64,000 nt of DNA from Turbatrix aceti (GCA_963969345.1 OZ017769.1:4715725-4779724), one strand, 5' to 3'. Counted from the first letter of the stretch, positions 32,836-44,707 are shown. The notes: generated by a model not told the origin, from the sequence alone. Made by a program: numbers and translations.

Positions 32836-35800
32836 ATGAGCGCGTACGGTTACATGAATCCTCAGCCGCAGGCCCAGCACTCACAACACCAGATTCAGCC
32901 TTCTGCGCCCACTGATCGTAAGTGACTCGTTTTTTCTTTGTGGAGGATCAAAAAATTTTATTTGTCTTTTTTAAGCGTACACCTTCCGTCATGCCCCCAC
33001 CTTACCACCACCCTACGCCGCTCCGCCAGGTAACTACGCCACCAGCATAGTCCCACTTCCTCAACCCTCAGACGATGCACTTGCCCTCGTCGTCCGGAAT
33101 GTCACAAAGCAAGTTTTTATTATTGTTCTTCTTTTTTTTGGCCTAACGGTCATTTTTTCTTTCAGCTACGTTAACTACTCCATGATAGCGTTTCCGTGCG
33201 CCGTTCTCGCCCGACAATGCCAGGTGCACATTCGCGCGAAGCGGCATCACCTGACGCCGGTGACCCTCGTGCCGGTGGTCGTGCGCATGGTTGCCAAGGA
33301 CGGAGTGTCGACGCTGTGGAAAGGTTCTCTCGGGCAGGTAGTGCTCTTTGGCATGTCCCACGTCGTCACCCTGGTTTATTCTGACGTCCTCGGTCTCCCC
33401 AAGGAAATCGTGCTCAACGGTTGCGGGGTTAAATTCCTGAAACACGTCTCGCTGAAGGCTATTACGGCTTTTACGATGACTCCTTTCATTATTTCTGCTT
33501 TTGTCGAGACTGTCAGGGTGAGTTCAAAAAAATTTGGACCAATTGAAGAATCTTATTTTATATAAAAAAAATTTCCAGTCAGGATCCGGCATCACGACAG
33601 AAGGCGGCTGGATGGATATAATCTACCGCGGCATCGACAGAGTCCGTTTCGACCTCTTTGGCGGCAAAGACACTGTTCGACGCTTCGGCGTACTTCACCT
33701 GGCGATCCCGACGACAGCCTTCGCGGTGGGACACTACCTGGTCCAGTTCTACGTCTTCAACGCAATCCACCACCAGGCGAAGCAGTACGTCGCCGCGAAG
33801 CCGGTGGAGAGACGAACACGGTTTCATACGATCCTTCCTGACCTCATCGCCAGCATTACCTCCTCCTTCGCCACCGACGTCCTTCTCTACCCCATCGAGA
33901 CCGTCATCAACAGACTCTACCTCCAGGGCACCCGAACCCTAATTGACAACCTGGACACCGGGATTTCTGCGATCAGTGTCAACGCGCGGTACAGCGGGTT
34001 CTTCGACTGCTTCGGCAGCATCCTCAGGACCGAGGGCGTTGCTGGGCTTTACAGCGTGAGTTTTTACCTGGGATGGACAAACAGCGGTTTTTTTTTGTTA
34101 TCGAACGAATATTTTTTTTTAATTTTTATTCGAAAAATCGAACGAACGCGAAAAATTTTGAATGTGTTCGCGAACGAACATCAAACAGATTTTTTTTATA
34201 AATTGTGAAAAATTTTGTTACTCCGTGTAGAAAAACTAAAAAAAATTGGGTAGTTCACGTTTTCTCGTTTTGGGTAACTGTTCTTCAACATTTTTTCTTA
34301 CCTAAAATTTTATAAATGTTATTTGCCATTTTTGCGTAACATCAATAACATCAATTTTGACATCGTTACCAGGAATGGGCGAACAGTCGTTTTTTTGTTC
34401 TCGAACGAACGCGAACATTTTTGTCAGTGTTCGCGAACGAACAACGAACAGTTTTTAGCATGTTTTATACAAAATTTTGTCCAAACTTGGCAGAAAATCG
34501 TAAACTTCGGTACTATGCGTTTTCACATTTTTGGCGACAGTTTTCCTACACTATTTGTCATTTTTGGAAAAATAGCATCAATTTTGGCACCTTTAAACTG
34601 ATTTTACCTAAATTTTTGTTCGTTTTATCTGTGCGGAAAATTTATCTTTGTTCGCGAACGAACACGAACGTTCGCCTATCCCTTCTTCTCTTCGTTGCTG
34701 TTTTTTTCAAAAAACAAATTTTTTTCAGGGTGTCGGTGCCCTCGTCCTCCGCCTGTCCCTCCAGTACTGCGCGTTCACCTGCGCTCGCTTCGTCTTCGAA
34801 TACGTCACCGAACGACCTTCTGCCCCTGTGCCCCTCGTGGGCCCCTCATCCATGCTAACAGGCGCCCCATCGGCCCAATTCGCCGCCGTCGAGTCTGAAC
34901 CCTTCAAGCCTGACCCCTTCGCCCAGGCCAGCGCTGCCCTCAGCCATCCTTCTCCCGTGGCTTCGGCTCTGACGTCGCCCCACCACCGAAGTCCCTTCCC
35001 TTCGTTTGAGGAGACAGCGTCGACGTTCGGCTCGCCCCAACCCGTCGCCGTGGCAGCTCCCTCGGTCTCGGCTCCTCTCAGCGTGCACACACTCTTCAAC
35101 GAGCATTCACGTGAGTTGATCGATGCTGCTTCCACGCACAAAAACTCTTTGCTCACCTTTTTTGGATGGGGGAGCTAGAACGTGCGCCAGCCCGCTTTTT
35201 TAGTTCCAAATGACCCGTGCATTGACTCACAGAGCTTTACTATTTTTATCATTATTTTTAGATATTTGTCATGCTTTATATCACTTTGTTACTATACCTT
35301 CGTTTTTGTTTTTTTTTACCATTTTTATTCGATGCTGACTGCAAGAAACAGTAAAGAAATCAGAAAAATCAGCTTTTTTGGGTGCATATTTGCTTTTTTT
35401 TGGTTTTTTTCTCTCTTTTGCTTTTTTTAGACGCTTTCAAATAACACAATTCTTTTTTTATCACTCCCCGGTCCATTCTAACCAGTACTGTAAAAAAACC
35501 AAACATTCGGTTACCCGACTCGGATAACACAAATTTCCGGTATCCGACCCAAAAATTCAGAAAATCGAACCATAAATTCAGGGTATAAAAATTCTATCAT
35601 ATTTGCAAATATTGATTTTGCAATTTGCAAAAATTGATTCCCAAACATTTTTTTACCTTTTCATGTTTTTTTTTGATAAAAATGCATATTTTTTGTAAAA
35701 CCTGATATTTTTTCCAGTAAATTCGCTGTTTTTTAGATCTGAACGTTCTAAATTTAAAAATACGAACTTTTTGAACAAAATTTTTTATGCTTTTTTTTTT

Positions 35801-36297
35801 ACTTTTTATGTTTATTTTTTTTCTGTAAAATCAGTTTTTATCAAAATTCGTCATTTTGGTTATTTTATCCGGCCTGAAAATCCAAACATTCGGTTACCCG
35901 ACTTGGATAACAAAAATTTCGGGTATCCGATCCAAAAATCCGGGAAATGGAACTCGAAATTTCGGGTTTTCAATTTTCAAAAATTTGCGGACTTTTAAAC
36001 AATTTTTTAAAATTTTTCATGCTTTTTTTTAACAAAAATGCACAATTTTTTCCGGTTAAGAACCCGAATTTTCGGTTACACGCCCGATGGCACCACTCCT
36101 CCTCCTCCCACCTGACATGCCTCTCTTTTTTAGGTGGACTCAACTTTCCAAACGTAGACGACGGCGGTCTGATTCCATCGACGCCGCCTTCGTACCAGTT
36201 GCCGTACAACAACGGCCCTCGTCCGTCGAGCAGGTCATCGAACGCGAGTGTCGATCTGAGATCGCGGTCGTCGATGGAGTCCCTTGAGATCCTCTAG
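32836..36297 (+). CDS. SLC25A46: SLC25A46-like mitochondrial outer-membrane carrier homologue
   Basis: Six exons: 32836-32917, 32976-33108, 33166-33517, 33579-34055, 34729-35110, 36134-36297; 529 residues with every phase in register. SLC25A46 is an outer-membrane member of the SLC25 family acting in mitochondrial dynamics and lipid or contact-site functions. Family matches are VLARQCQVH, HLTPVT, LWKG, and the diagnostic LLYPIETVINRLYLQGTRT followed by IDN and a FFDCF...EGV..LY repeat end. The N-terminal ~70 residues are Pro/Gln-rich, as usual for this protein. Intron 2 must use a GC donor (AAA|GCAAGT), since the GT alternative brings an immediate stop. After the carrier fold there is an extra Pro/Ser-rich tail of about 150 residues including PPSY. 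Skipping the last splice would end the protein at 35178. Confidence 0.88.
34077..34369. mobile_element. Partial GAAC-type MITE copy
   Basis: Carries the family core (atcgaacgaacgcgaa, gtgttcgcgaacgaacat, cgttttctcgttttgg) but the right half ends exactly where a second copy begins at 34370. It lies in intron 4 of the SLC25A46-like gene, starting just after the donor. Confidence 0.6.
34370..34684. mobile_element. GAAC-type MITE, nested copy
   Basis: Begins CAGGAATGGGCGAAC and ends with GTTCGCCTATCCC-type complement, diverged from the 26254 element; the interior matches that family throughout. Situated 44 bases before the exon at 34729. Confidence 0.7.
35500..36090. repeat. Diverged direct repeat in the last SLC25A46-like intron
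   Basis: The 1023-base intron (35111-36133) contains two copies of a segment with ccaaacattcggttacccgac and ggtatccgacccaaaaat (about 35500-35590 and 35880-35960), and a shorter third similar piece at about 36060. Similar ccgaaattt motifs recur near 47100-47260. Origin unknown. Confidence 0.5.
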
Positions 36298-36515
36298 GCC
36301 CCGCCTCTTTGACTTGGTCCCCGATTCGTCGTTTTTCAGCGTGTAACAACGAAATTCTTGTCATCCAAATCTTAGCCGCGAATGAAATTGAAATTGTTTT
36401 TTAAATACAAATACAAACCAGATCAGTACTTTTTTTACTTCAAGAGATCTTCTTTGGAGATCTCAGATTCACTCTACACAATGGATACAAAAAATAGGGT
36501 TCGGAGAGATTCGAT

Positions 36516-39500
36516 TTAATCATCGATTGTCTCGACGGGAGCCTGGCTCGACGAAGCAGCCGCTTCTTCGTCCCTGGACGCACTTTGATTCTCCTTTGAC
36601 AAACTCGAAGCCGCAGTGGTCTTCTTGACGCTTATGCCGACCACAGTGGCGGCGGACGAGGAATTCTTGGTCGTAGACGTGCCAAAAACAAGCTTGGACT
36701 CGGTCTTGGCGGGGACGTTCTTCCGGTTCGTTCTGTAGATCGGCAGCGGGCCTTCGAAGGTGTCAGCGACGCGAGTGGCCTCCCGCATGCCGCTGATCAA
36801 CGCGCCGTGCGTCGTCGAGGAGTACTGACGACTGGTATGCTCGCCGGCGAAGAAGACGCGTGGCACGCCTTCCGTGTCGCAGACCGGCTCTGCCAGCGTG
36901 TCGAGATCATCGACTGAAAATCAGGCGCCGTCAGCGAGGATAGGCAAAGGCAAACACGAACATTTTGATAATTTTGTTCGATAAATCGATCGAATGCGAA
37001 CATTTTTGAAAGTGTTCGCAAACGAACATCGAACAGATTTTTTTTTAATTTTGCGAAACTTTGTTCTCCGAGTAAGAATAATAACAATTTAGTATTCCCC
37101 GTTTTCTCGTTTTGGATTTTTTTTTATTTTTTAGGCTAAAATTTGATAAATGTTATCGCAATTTTATTGTCAAATAATATCAAAATTGACACGTTTTTCT
37201 AAATTTATTCAAATTTTTGTTTGTTTTATTTGTTAGGAAAATTTTACTTTGTTCGCGAACGAACGCGAATAAATAAATTCAAAAAAATCGGTTTGCAAAA
37301 AAGCAAAAACAGGAAAAGTCAAATTTGTTCTCAAAAAATTTCCAAAACAATTTTTTACCAGCAAAAAACCAACCTGTAGCATCGACGGAAATATACGTGT
37401 AGCACCCCCTCGTGAACCTGTCCGTATGCCATCTCGTGATGACAAAATCAATGGGATCGACGTATCCGGGGAAAGTCGCTCTCAGGAAATCGCAGATTCT
37501 CACTTTGAGCAGCTGTTCGTACTGTCTGCCGTCCGGGACGTTGGCGGAGGTTCCGGCGAGGAGGCCGATGAGCACCGGCTCGTTGGGCGGCGAGTAGAAC
37601 TGGAAGCACTCGCCCTTCGCCTCCGGGGTGTTGGAGATCTTGGAGATGATCGTATCGTCCCAGAAGATGGCCGGGAAGTGGAGCACTGCCTTGTTCAGCG
37701 ATCCGAAGCCCATTCGCTGGATCGCGGATTTTTTGTGCTTCGGCAGATCAGGCGAGAATTTGAGACGACGCCAGTTGGGGGGCTCGGATTGAGGGTCCAA
37801 CTTTGTGTACATGCGTTTCAGCACGCCGAGGGGAAGGGTGCAGACGACGGCATCGGCGGCGAAGCTGACTTCGCCCTTGTCGCATAGGGCGGTCACTTTG
37901 ACGCCTAAAAAATGAAATTTAGATTCACAAAAAAAAATATAAAGTTCCCTTTAAAAAATGCCAAAAATCTCATTTAAAAAGGGATACCAAAAACAACAAT
38001 TTTTTCGGAATTTTTCAATTGACAACTATAAATTTTTATATTTTCCTATATACCCCGGCTTTGAAAATTCTTTAGTTTTTTAGGTACAACGTGCCAAAAA
38101 TCGTCGCAAATAGCGATTTCAGGTTATCGTAACCAAAGATGGGCGAACAGCCGTTTTTTTTTGTTTTCGAATGAACACAAACATTTTGTTCGAGAAATCC
38201 AACAAACGCGAACATCTCAGCGTTCGCGAACGAACACGAACGAACAACATATAAATTTTTAGCATGTTTTATACAAAATGTTGTCCAAACTGGGCAGAAA
38301 AACGTAAACTTTGGTACTATGCGTTTTCTCGTATTCGGTGACAGTTTTCCTACACTTTTTATTGCCGAAGACAATTGACACTATTTGTCATTTTTGGAAA
38401 AATAACATCAATTTTGGCACCTTTAAACTGATTTTACCTAAATTTTTGTTAGTTTTATCAGTTCGGAAAATTTATCTTTGTTCGCGAACGAACACGAACA
38501 AAGCAAATCTGTTCTCAAACAAACACGAACGCAAAAATTTGAATTTGTTCGAGAACGAACAACCCTGCCAAATCATGCCTCGTGCAGATAAATTTTACGG
38601 TAAAAAAATTTTCATGGTAAAAATAAAGTTTTTTCAAAAAATTCTCTGTAATCAAAAAAAAGTGCTCACCTGAAGTATTATACTCAATATCGTGAACAAC
38701 AGTGCCCAGGTGCAGCATATCCCGGACGCGCTCTGTGAGGAAATTCGTAATCTTGTGAAAACCGCCCTTGACCATCATGTGACTGCCTTCGAACTCGAAA
38801 TCATCGTCAAAGTCCCAGTGCTTGAGGCTGACTTTGTTGAGCGAGCACCCGAGCGCGTATTCGAGGTTCGCGCGGTGGTAGTCGTCGACTTTGCGGTCCT
38901 CGGCGTTCATGTAGACCTGGCAGGGCTCGATGCGCAGCAACTCCTTATAGTGCAGCGCGATCTTGTGGTTTTCCATGCTCAGCGTTTCGAATTTCTCACA
39001 GGCCACTTTGAGGTCGCGTCTCATGATTCGCAGCTCGAGGGCGCGTTCGACGACGTCGTTATCGTCCGGCAGCTTGGAAAAGTCCATGTCAAGCAATTTT
39101 CCTTCCCCATTGGCGATCGCGGTTTCGAGGAGCTCGGTCAGACGGTTGACCTCCTTTCCGAGGAGAAATACGTCCTTGATGATGCGTTGTCGCCTCTGGC
39201 CGAGTTTCAACATTGCCTGCCAGAACTTGAGGCGTCGTTGGGTAACGCGTAGCTCCATTTGGCTGAAAATTACCGTTTAGGCTTCAAAAAACCGAAAATC
39301 GTAAACGTCAGAGAACCGTTTTGAAAATTTTTCATGAAATTAAGCCAAAAAGTAACTTTTACCATAAAAAGTTTTTATCGTAAAATTCACCTGTCTGATC
39401 CATAATCTTGCAGAGTTACGACCTCCAGAAATCGATTTTTTTGCCATTTTTGGCGATTTATGACCTGTTGTATTTAAAAAACTACGGTATTTTCAAAGCA

Positions 39501-41072
39501 AGGGGCAAGCACATTGATTGACGTAGTTTTTGACAGAGACCCTAAAAAAAATATAGAAATATAAGGTTAACACATTCAAAAATGCCGAAACGAATGTTGC
39601 CAATGCGATCATTTTTTTTAAATCGATTTTAGGCGTTCGTTTCGGCATTTTTGAATGTGGTAATCTTATATTTCTATATTTTTTTCGGCATCTCCGTCAA
39701 AAACTACGTCAATCAATGTGCATCCTTGCTTTGAAAATACCGTAATTTTTTTTAATACAACATGGCATAAATCTCCAAAAATGGCAAATAAGCGATTCCA
39801 AGTGATCGTAACTTTGCAAGAAAATGCCTCAGACAGAAAATTACGAATAAAAACTTTTCACAGTAACCGCTGCTTTTTTTTGGCTAAATTTCATGAATAC
39901 CGTCCAAAATGCAACCTAACGCATTTTTTTTAAGAAAACCCACTTGACAAGCAAATCCAGCGCCCGGCCAACGCTCAGACGCTTCCCGCTGATCTCATTG
40001 ACGCCGAGTTCCTTCGATATGTATACACACGTGTCCAGGAGGAGGTCATGAGCGTCGGTGATGTTCTTATCCTTCTCCGCGGACACCTTATCGCCTTTTT
40101 CGGTGAAAAGCTGGGTATCGATGTTGAAAGCCTGCAACATGATGGGTTTCTGCTGGATCAGGGTTCGGATGGGATTTCCGACGACGCCCATCACTACCAT
40201 CGCTCCCAGATCGCCGGTAGCCCGGAGCGCGCGTTCGTCGATGGCCGGGAACGTGTGCGTCATCACCCGGCCCCCGGTGCGGCCTCTGCCTTCGAGCAGG
40301 ACGACATCGTAGCCGAAGAATTTGAGTTGAATAGCCGCTATGAGACCGGAGAGGCCGGCGCCAATAACGATGATTTTTTTGGGGTTGTTCAGTTTTCGGG
40401 CTGCAAAATCGATTGAACTAAAAATCGGGGCCCAAAATCAGTGGACTCACTCAGAGACAGGTGAAAAAGGCCGTTGTTGATGTAGCAGTGCCGTTCCAGG
40501 AAAGCATGGATGCGCAAAACCAATCTTGGGTCACCTGAAAAAAATCAATCAAAATATAAAAATCGAAAAACATCAAAAATGAATTTTAGGTAAACCGACA
40601 AATTTTTTATACAAAATCAAAAAAAAACGTTTGAAAACGTCAAAAATCGATTTTAGGTAATCCCGCTTAAAAATCAAAAAATTTTAGAAAACATCAACTC
40701 ACTGTTGAAAGGCGGCTTAATCTGCTGAAAAAAAGCCTCGTAGGACAACTGCACCTGTGGCCCGAGATTCCAGAGCTGCAGACACTTATTCCTCAGGTAG
40801 AGGTACAAATTCTTGGTCGCCCGGTTTTCAAGGATGTCCGGGAAGTAGAGGAGTTCCTCGGCGGAGAGCCGATCGTAGTGGAGCCTCGCCTGCGCGGCCG
40901 CCGACCTCAGAGCGAGATCATCGTCCTCCCACGAAAAAATCTCGAGACCCGTAAAGTCCGAAGCAGACACGTCCTCGACGAGGTCATCGTACCGGTTGTT
41001 GCGTCGGCGACGAGACGCGATAGAGAGCAGTGGACGGTCTTCTGGGGACGAATCGTTGGAATCCGACGACAT
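36516..41072 (-). CDS. KDM1A: Lysine-specific histone demethylase 1 (LSD1/KDM1A) homologue
   Basis: Six exons: 41072-40703, 40534-40451, 40400-39944, 39262-38670, 37904-37374, 36913-36516; 810 residues, phases consistent. This FAD-dependent amine oxidase removes methyl groups from histone H3K4. In order: SWIRM domain (about residues 50-150; FFQQIKPPFNSDPRLVLR, FLERHCYINNGLFHL); FAD-binding VIGAGLSGLIAA and GGRV; a coiled-coil Tower (about 310-400) as in true LSD1, where it binds CoREST; DDDFEF; CTLPLGVLKRM; the catalytic Lys in QRMGFGSLNK; and the C-terminal FAD motif VFFAGEHTSRQYSSTTHGAL. The Tower distinguishes it from LSD2. The Ser/Thr/Glu-rich C-terminal tail (about 100 residues) is longer than usual. 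A TTTTTAG acceptor 30 bases before the ATG suggests trans-splicing. Three introns hold transposon-like repeats. Confidence 0.94.
36951..37275. mobile_element. Degenerate GAAC-type MITE in LSD1 intron 5
   Basis: Contains cgaatgcgaacatttttg, gtgttcgcaaacgaacat and gttcgcgaacgaacgcgaa in the family order; ends are eroded and no target duplication is visible. Confidence 0.55.
38131..38575. mobile_element. GAAC-type MITE in LSD1 intron 4, inserted in foldback-type sequence
   Basis: Starts AAGATGGGCGAACAG and ends gaacgaacaaccctg, about 445 bp, closely matching the 34370 and 26254 copies in between. Flanking sequence (37940-38130 and 38580-38630) resembles foldback arms, as also seen at 27640-28420. 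Confidence 0.65.
39320..39925. mobile_element. Foldback element with about 290-bp inverted arms in LSD1 intron 3
   Basis: The left arm (about 39320-39605) and right arm (about 39635-39925) are inverted copies. For example cacattgattgacgtag (39511-39527) pairs with ctacgtcaatcaatgtg (39704-39720), and cacattcaaaaatgccgaaa pairs with its complement near 39640. About 30 bases separate the arms, so the transcript could form a long hairpin. No ORF inside. Confidence 0.8.
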
Positions 41073-41876
41073 TTCCGTTGATTTGATCGTCGGTGGTTTT
41101 GTCTAAAAAGATACACGTGGATTGAACGAAACCGTTTTTAAACGCTTATACGTTTCTTAGGATAACGACGGCAGGTGGAACGCAGAGGTGAAAGGAAGGA
41201 AACAGAGGCAGAGGCAAACCGCAGACTCTGCCGCGCAGCTAAATGCGTCGACGGGATCCTCTCGACACGAAATGCGCACGCGCTGGGGGTTTTACGATTT
41301 TTACGGCATAATTGGGTGCGATACGATACTTTTGATTCGTCTTATTGATCAAAAAAAGGGTTCACAATTTTGAATTATCGCTTTTATTTTGTTCCTGCGA
41401 TACTATTTCGATATTCCCAAGAAATTACTGTTTTTTTTTTGTTTTCAAAAAATTACGGTGAATCAAGTTTTTTGTACAATTTTATTTATCCATCGCGTGA
41501 AATTTTTTTGATACAATAATTTTCATCCATTCAGTTGATGGCGATTTTATAAAAACAGTGATGGCACGAATTCCGCCACCTAAACCGAAATGAATAGAAC
41601 AGATTTATCGGGAAGCATTTTTTTTAGCAAATTCAAAAACCAACAAGTAATATTTACCAAAAGTTCAACAGGAATAGAAAAAAAGAGAAAATACCGGCCC
41701 CGTTTGCATTTTCGGGGAAAATACAAAACAAATAACCGATATAGCTGACTTTTGTGCAAAAGTAACGTTCAAATCGGGAAGAAATAATGAGACAATCGGC
41801 ATAAAAGGCATTTCGGATGCAAAAAGAAGGAAGGTTGCCGATCGCGATCGTCGACGATCGATCGCTCGCAGACAGC
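41073..41876. other. Intergenic region between eIF3j and LSD1, no gene seen
   Basis: Holds the LSD1 leader acceptor (AG at 41104-41103) and otherwise AT-rich sequence. Both neighbours are on the minus strand, 804 bases apart. Confidence 0.6.
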
Positions 41877-42687
41877 TCATTCGTAGTTATCGACGTAGTC
41901 TGCGTACTCGTCAACGATCATGTCGTCTTCTTCGAGGCGCTTTCTTTGCTTCTTCTTTTCCTTGAGTTTCTTTTTTTCCTCCTCGATCTTCTTTGCCTAA
42001 AAAATTATGATTTTTAGTGTCAGCTATGCGATTTTTAGAAAGATAAAAACACAAACCTCAGCTTCCTTTCGTACAAACACACTCAGATGTTCGTTGATCG
42101 CGCTCTGCACTTCTTCGAGCTGCAGTCTGGTGACTGAAAAAAAATTTAAAAATATGAAAAAAAAAATTTTTATATAAAACTCACGCTTGGCAGTTGACAG
42201 CTTGATCAGAGGCAGGAAGAAAGCCATGTAATTGGGATCTTTGGCGCGAGAAGCAAAAAGTTCACCCTGTTCATTGCCGTACCTTTCGAATTGCTTCAGC
42301 GTTTTGAGCGTTTCGAAAGTTTGTACTTTCGTTTTGACGAGCCCTGAAAAGTAAAAATTCACAAATGCATACATTGAACGATAAAAAAACATAAAACAGC
42401 CCGCAAAACCAAAAAAACCAACCTAGTTCGCCAAGCAGAGCAGCACTCGCTGCCAAATCAGCTTCCTTGGCGGCCTCGATGCCTTCCAACTCGGCCTGCC
42501 GCGAAGACGAAACGCCTTCTGCCGACGACGAAGACGCAGCGGCGGCGGCCTTCTTCGGTGCGTCTAGGCCGAGATCAGCGAGCTTGGTCTGGGCCGAAGC
42601 CACGATATCAAAGTCATCATCGTCTGAAAATCAATCAGCAGCTAAAAAAGCGCACAAATCGACAAAAAACTAACCCCAGTTGTCCAT
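41877..42687 (-). CDS. EIF3J: Eukaryotic translation initiation factor 3 subunit J
   Basis: Five exons: 42687-42675, 42623-42423, 42343-42185, 42133-42057, 41996-41877; 189 residues, shorter than the human 258. eIF3j is the loosely bound eIF3 subunit that sits in the 40S decoding centre and helps mRNA and eIF3 recruitment. The N-terminus MDNWDDDDFD matches the acidic WD/DDDDF eIF1A-binding region of the family. The middle (EAAKEADLA, KTLKQFERYG) and the C-terminal Lys-rich helix (AKKIEEEKKKLKEKKKQRK) with terminal acidic/Tyr motif DEYADYVDNYE also fit. The first coding exon is only 13 bases (MDNW plus one base), an easily missed microexon. The Ala/Ser-rich stretch near residue 25 is low-complexity. 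Confidence 0.85.
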
Positions 42688-43597
42688 CGCGAAGGCAAAA
42701 AGCGGAGAAGGCGACCAAAATCGCAGACCAACTTTTTGGATTGAATAAGCTGAAAAAGGAATTATCAAAAATAGCTGCCGGGGCAGGTAATATCTTTCAA
42801 ATCGCGAAAACCGTCGAGAAACACGAGTACAAATCACCAAATGACGACATCGAGCTAGTCACATTTCGCATGATGCGGCCGTTAGCGTTGAACATTTTTC
42901 GTGCAAAGAACAGTCTGGTGCGTACGTGGTTAACGAACGAAACACGCAAACTTCTGATAAACTTCTGGAAAAAAAAAGTAAAAAATTAATTGCAGGAAAG
43001 CTGTTTTTGATATCATTTTTTTTAAAAACGATATTATTTCCGCAGATAACGAAAGCACTCTTTAAACTGGCAAAATGACTTTAAAAGTGATTTTCTGACA
43101 AAAAAACCTGAGATTTTTTTTGAAGTATCCCGTTTATAAACGCGTTTACGATACTGTAGGTATGTCTAATGAAAAAAACGTCATGTGTGATGTTTTTTTT
43201 CCGCAAAGGCAGTTTTTCTAATGGGCTGAAAAGGGCAAGAGCGAAATACTGCCAGTCACACGGATGTCGAGTCAGTCGCTAGCTGCTGCTGACCAGGACG
43301 AGCCGGGCAAAGGCAGCAATCGGACAGGCAGTCGTAATTTTTTCACTTGCTTCAAGTTACGATATGGAAGTACTTTGTTTTTCTCTTTTTCGATTCGATG
43401 ATTTACAAACTGCCTCAGTCGTTAGTCGCGATTTATTGTCGTGTGATGATTTTAATTTTAGGCCACTGAATTTTTCTTTTTTTATCGTAAATTATAATAA
43501 AAACGGGGGTTATGACTCATATCTCGAGCGCAATCCTGCTTTTTTTCAGATCAGCTTATTTTTTTTCAATCGATAGCGTGAACCCGAATTCATCAAA
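42688..43597. other. Divergent intergenic region between eIF3j and FTH-like gene
   Basis: No coding exon is supportable. A TTTTTTTCAG acceptor (AG at 43548-43549) 48 bases before the next start codon is probably its leader splice site. Confidence 0.55.
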
Positions 43598-44664
43598 ATG
43601 CCACCAAAAATCAGACCAAAACCCCTACTGGATTTCACCACGCTGAGCCCAGTCCTCCGGGCACGGTTTTACCACATGGCCCATCCTGTCCTGCTCTTCG
43701 TCGTCCTCCGAGAAATGGAAGGAGCCAAAAAGGACTTTGAAAATATGAACAAGAGCGCGCAGATCGCCGAAATGGCGGTATTTGTCCAAGTCAAGTTTTT
43801 TCCCGACACCTCGATGACCCGTGTGTGGCTCGAATTCGGCGGCATCAAAGTCGACCTGCCTCTTCCTATCCGGCACTGGAATGTCTCTCATTTTCGGTGG
43901 CTCGACGTTCAGTCGCTGTCGATTGTAGGCAACATCGACCACCGGGAAGCCCTCGATTCCGAAGGCTACGCGGCGCTCCTTGAACTCGTAAAATCGTGGA
44001 ACCCTTCGAAACTGCTCTTCCACAAACTCCATTTGTCACTGAATAACTTCCGGAGCATCCTGTCCGAGCACCTGACTGAACTCAGCTATTTTGGAGGCAT
44101 CGTTGTCCCAATCCCGCTCAAAGAATTGTTCCGTGCTCTGCCAAACCTAAAAAAGATCGCTTGGTGCGAAAAACTGGCAGTGCCCTTCGACATGGCCGCC
44201 TTCGATGAATGCAAGCAACTGGAATTTCTTCAGTTGACCGAGGTTTACGGCGACTTTCACATCGCACATCAGCTTCGGGAGCTTCCTACGGTATACGTTA
44301 TAAAATATTTCCCGTCAAGACAAATACTCTGATTTTTCAGATGTTGAACAATCCAAATGCGCAGATAAAAATAACGGTATACACGACGGGAGAAAAAACG
44401 GGTCCAGCCGGTCTCCCGAAAACAATCAACATGCCAACGCGTGCTGAACAACTCAAAGACCAGGTCATTAACCTCAAAATCCGAGGTCCTGTCCCGGTGT
44501 GTTGCATCGAGATCGAAACTTATGCTCCGTGGCCTCTGCAAGCCGAATTCTATGAATCCTACTCCATACGTCATGACAGACTGAACGGATGGAGGGTTTA
44601 CCGGGCGCTGCCTACGGGAAATGCGGACGCGTCGAGAAACTTTCATTTGGCATTCGAGATTTAA
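43598..44664 (+). CDS. Uncharacterised nematode protein, F-box/FTH (DUF38)-like
   Basis: Two exons, 43598-44290 and 44341-44664, with a 50-base intron; 338 residues. I do not recognise a firm family. The protein begins MPPKIRPKPLLDF, has no signal peptide or membrane segment, and contains leucine-rich strand-turn pieces (LDVQSLSIVGN, LLFHKLHLSLNNF, LKELFRALPNLKKIAW, CKQLEFLQLTEVYG) spaced like the irregular LRR/FTH region of nematode F-box-like proteins. A clear F-box at the N-terminus is not visible, although LSPVLRARFYHMAHP lies where one would be. If the resemblance holds, it may be a substrate adaptor; that is only inference. DUS1L follows on the same strand after 283 bases, so an operon is possible. 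Confidence 0.7.
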
Positions 44665-44701
44665 AGGAGCTGATGTGACTCATATTTTTTCGTAATTTTT
44701 A

Positions 44702-44707
44702 AATAAA
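44702..44707 (+). terminator. Poly(A) signal AATAAA of the FTH-like gene
   Basis: AATAAA lies 37 bases after the stop codon at 44664 and 240 bases before the DUS1L start codon. Confidence 0.6.
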
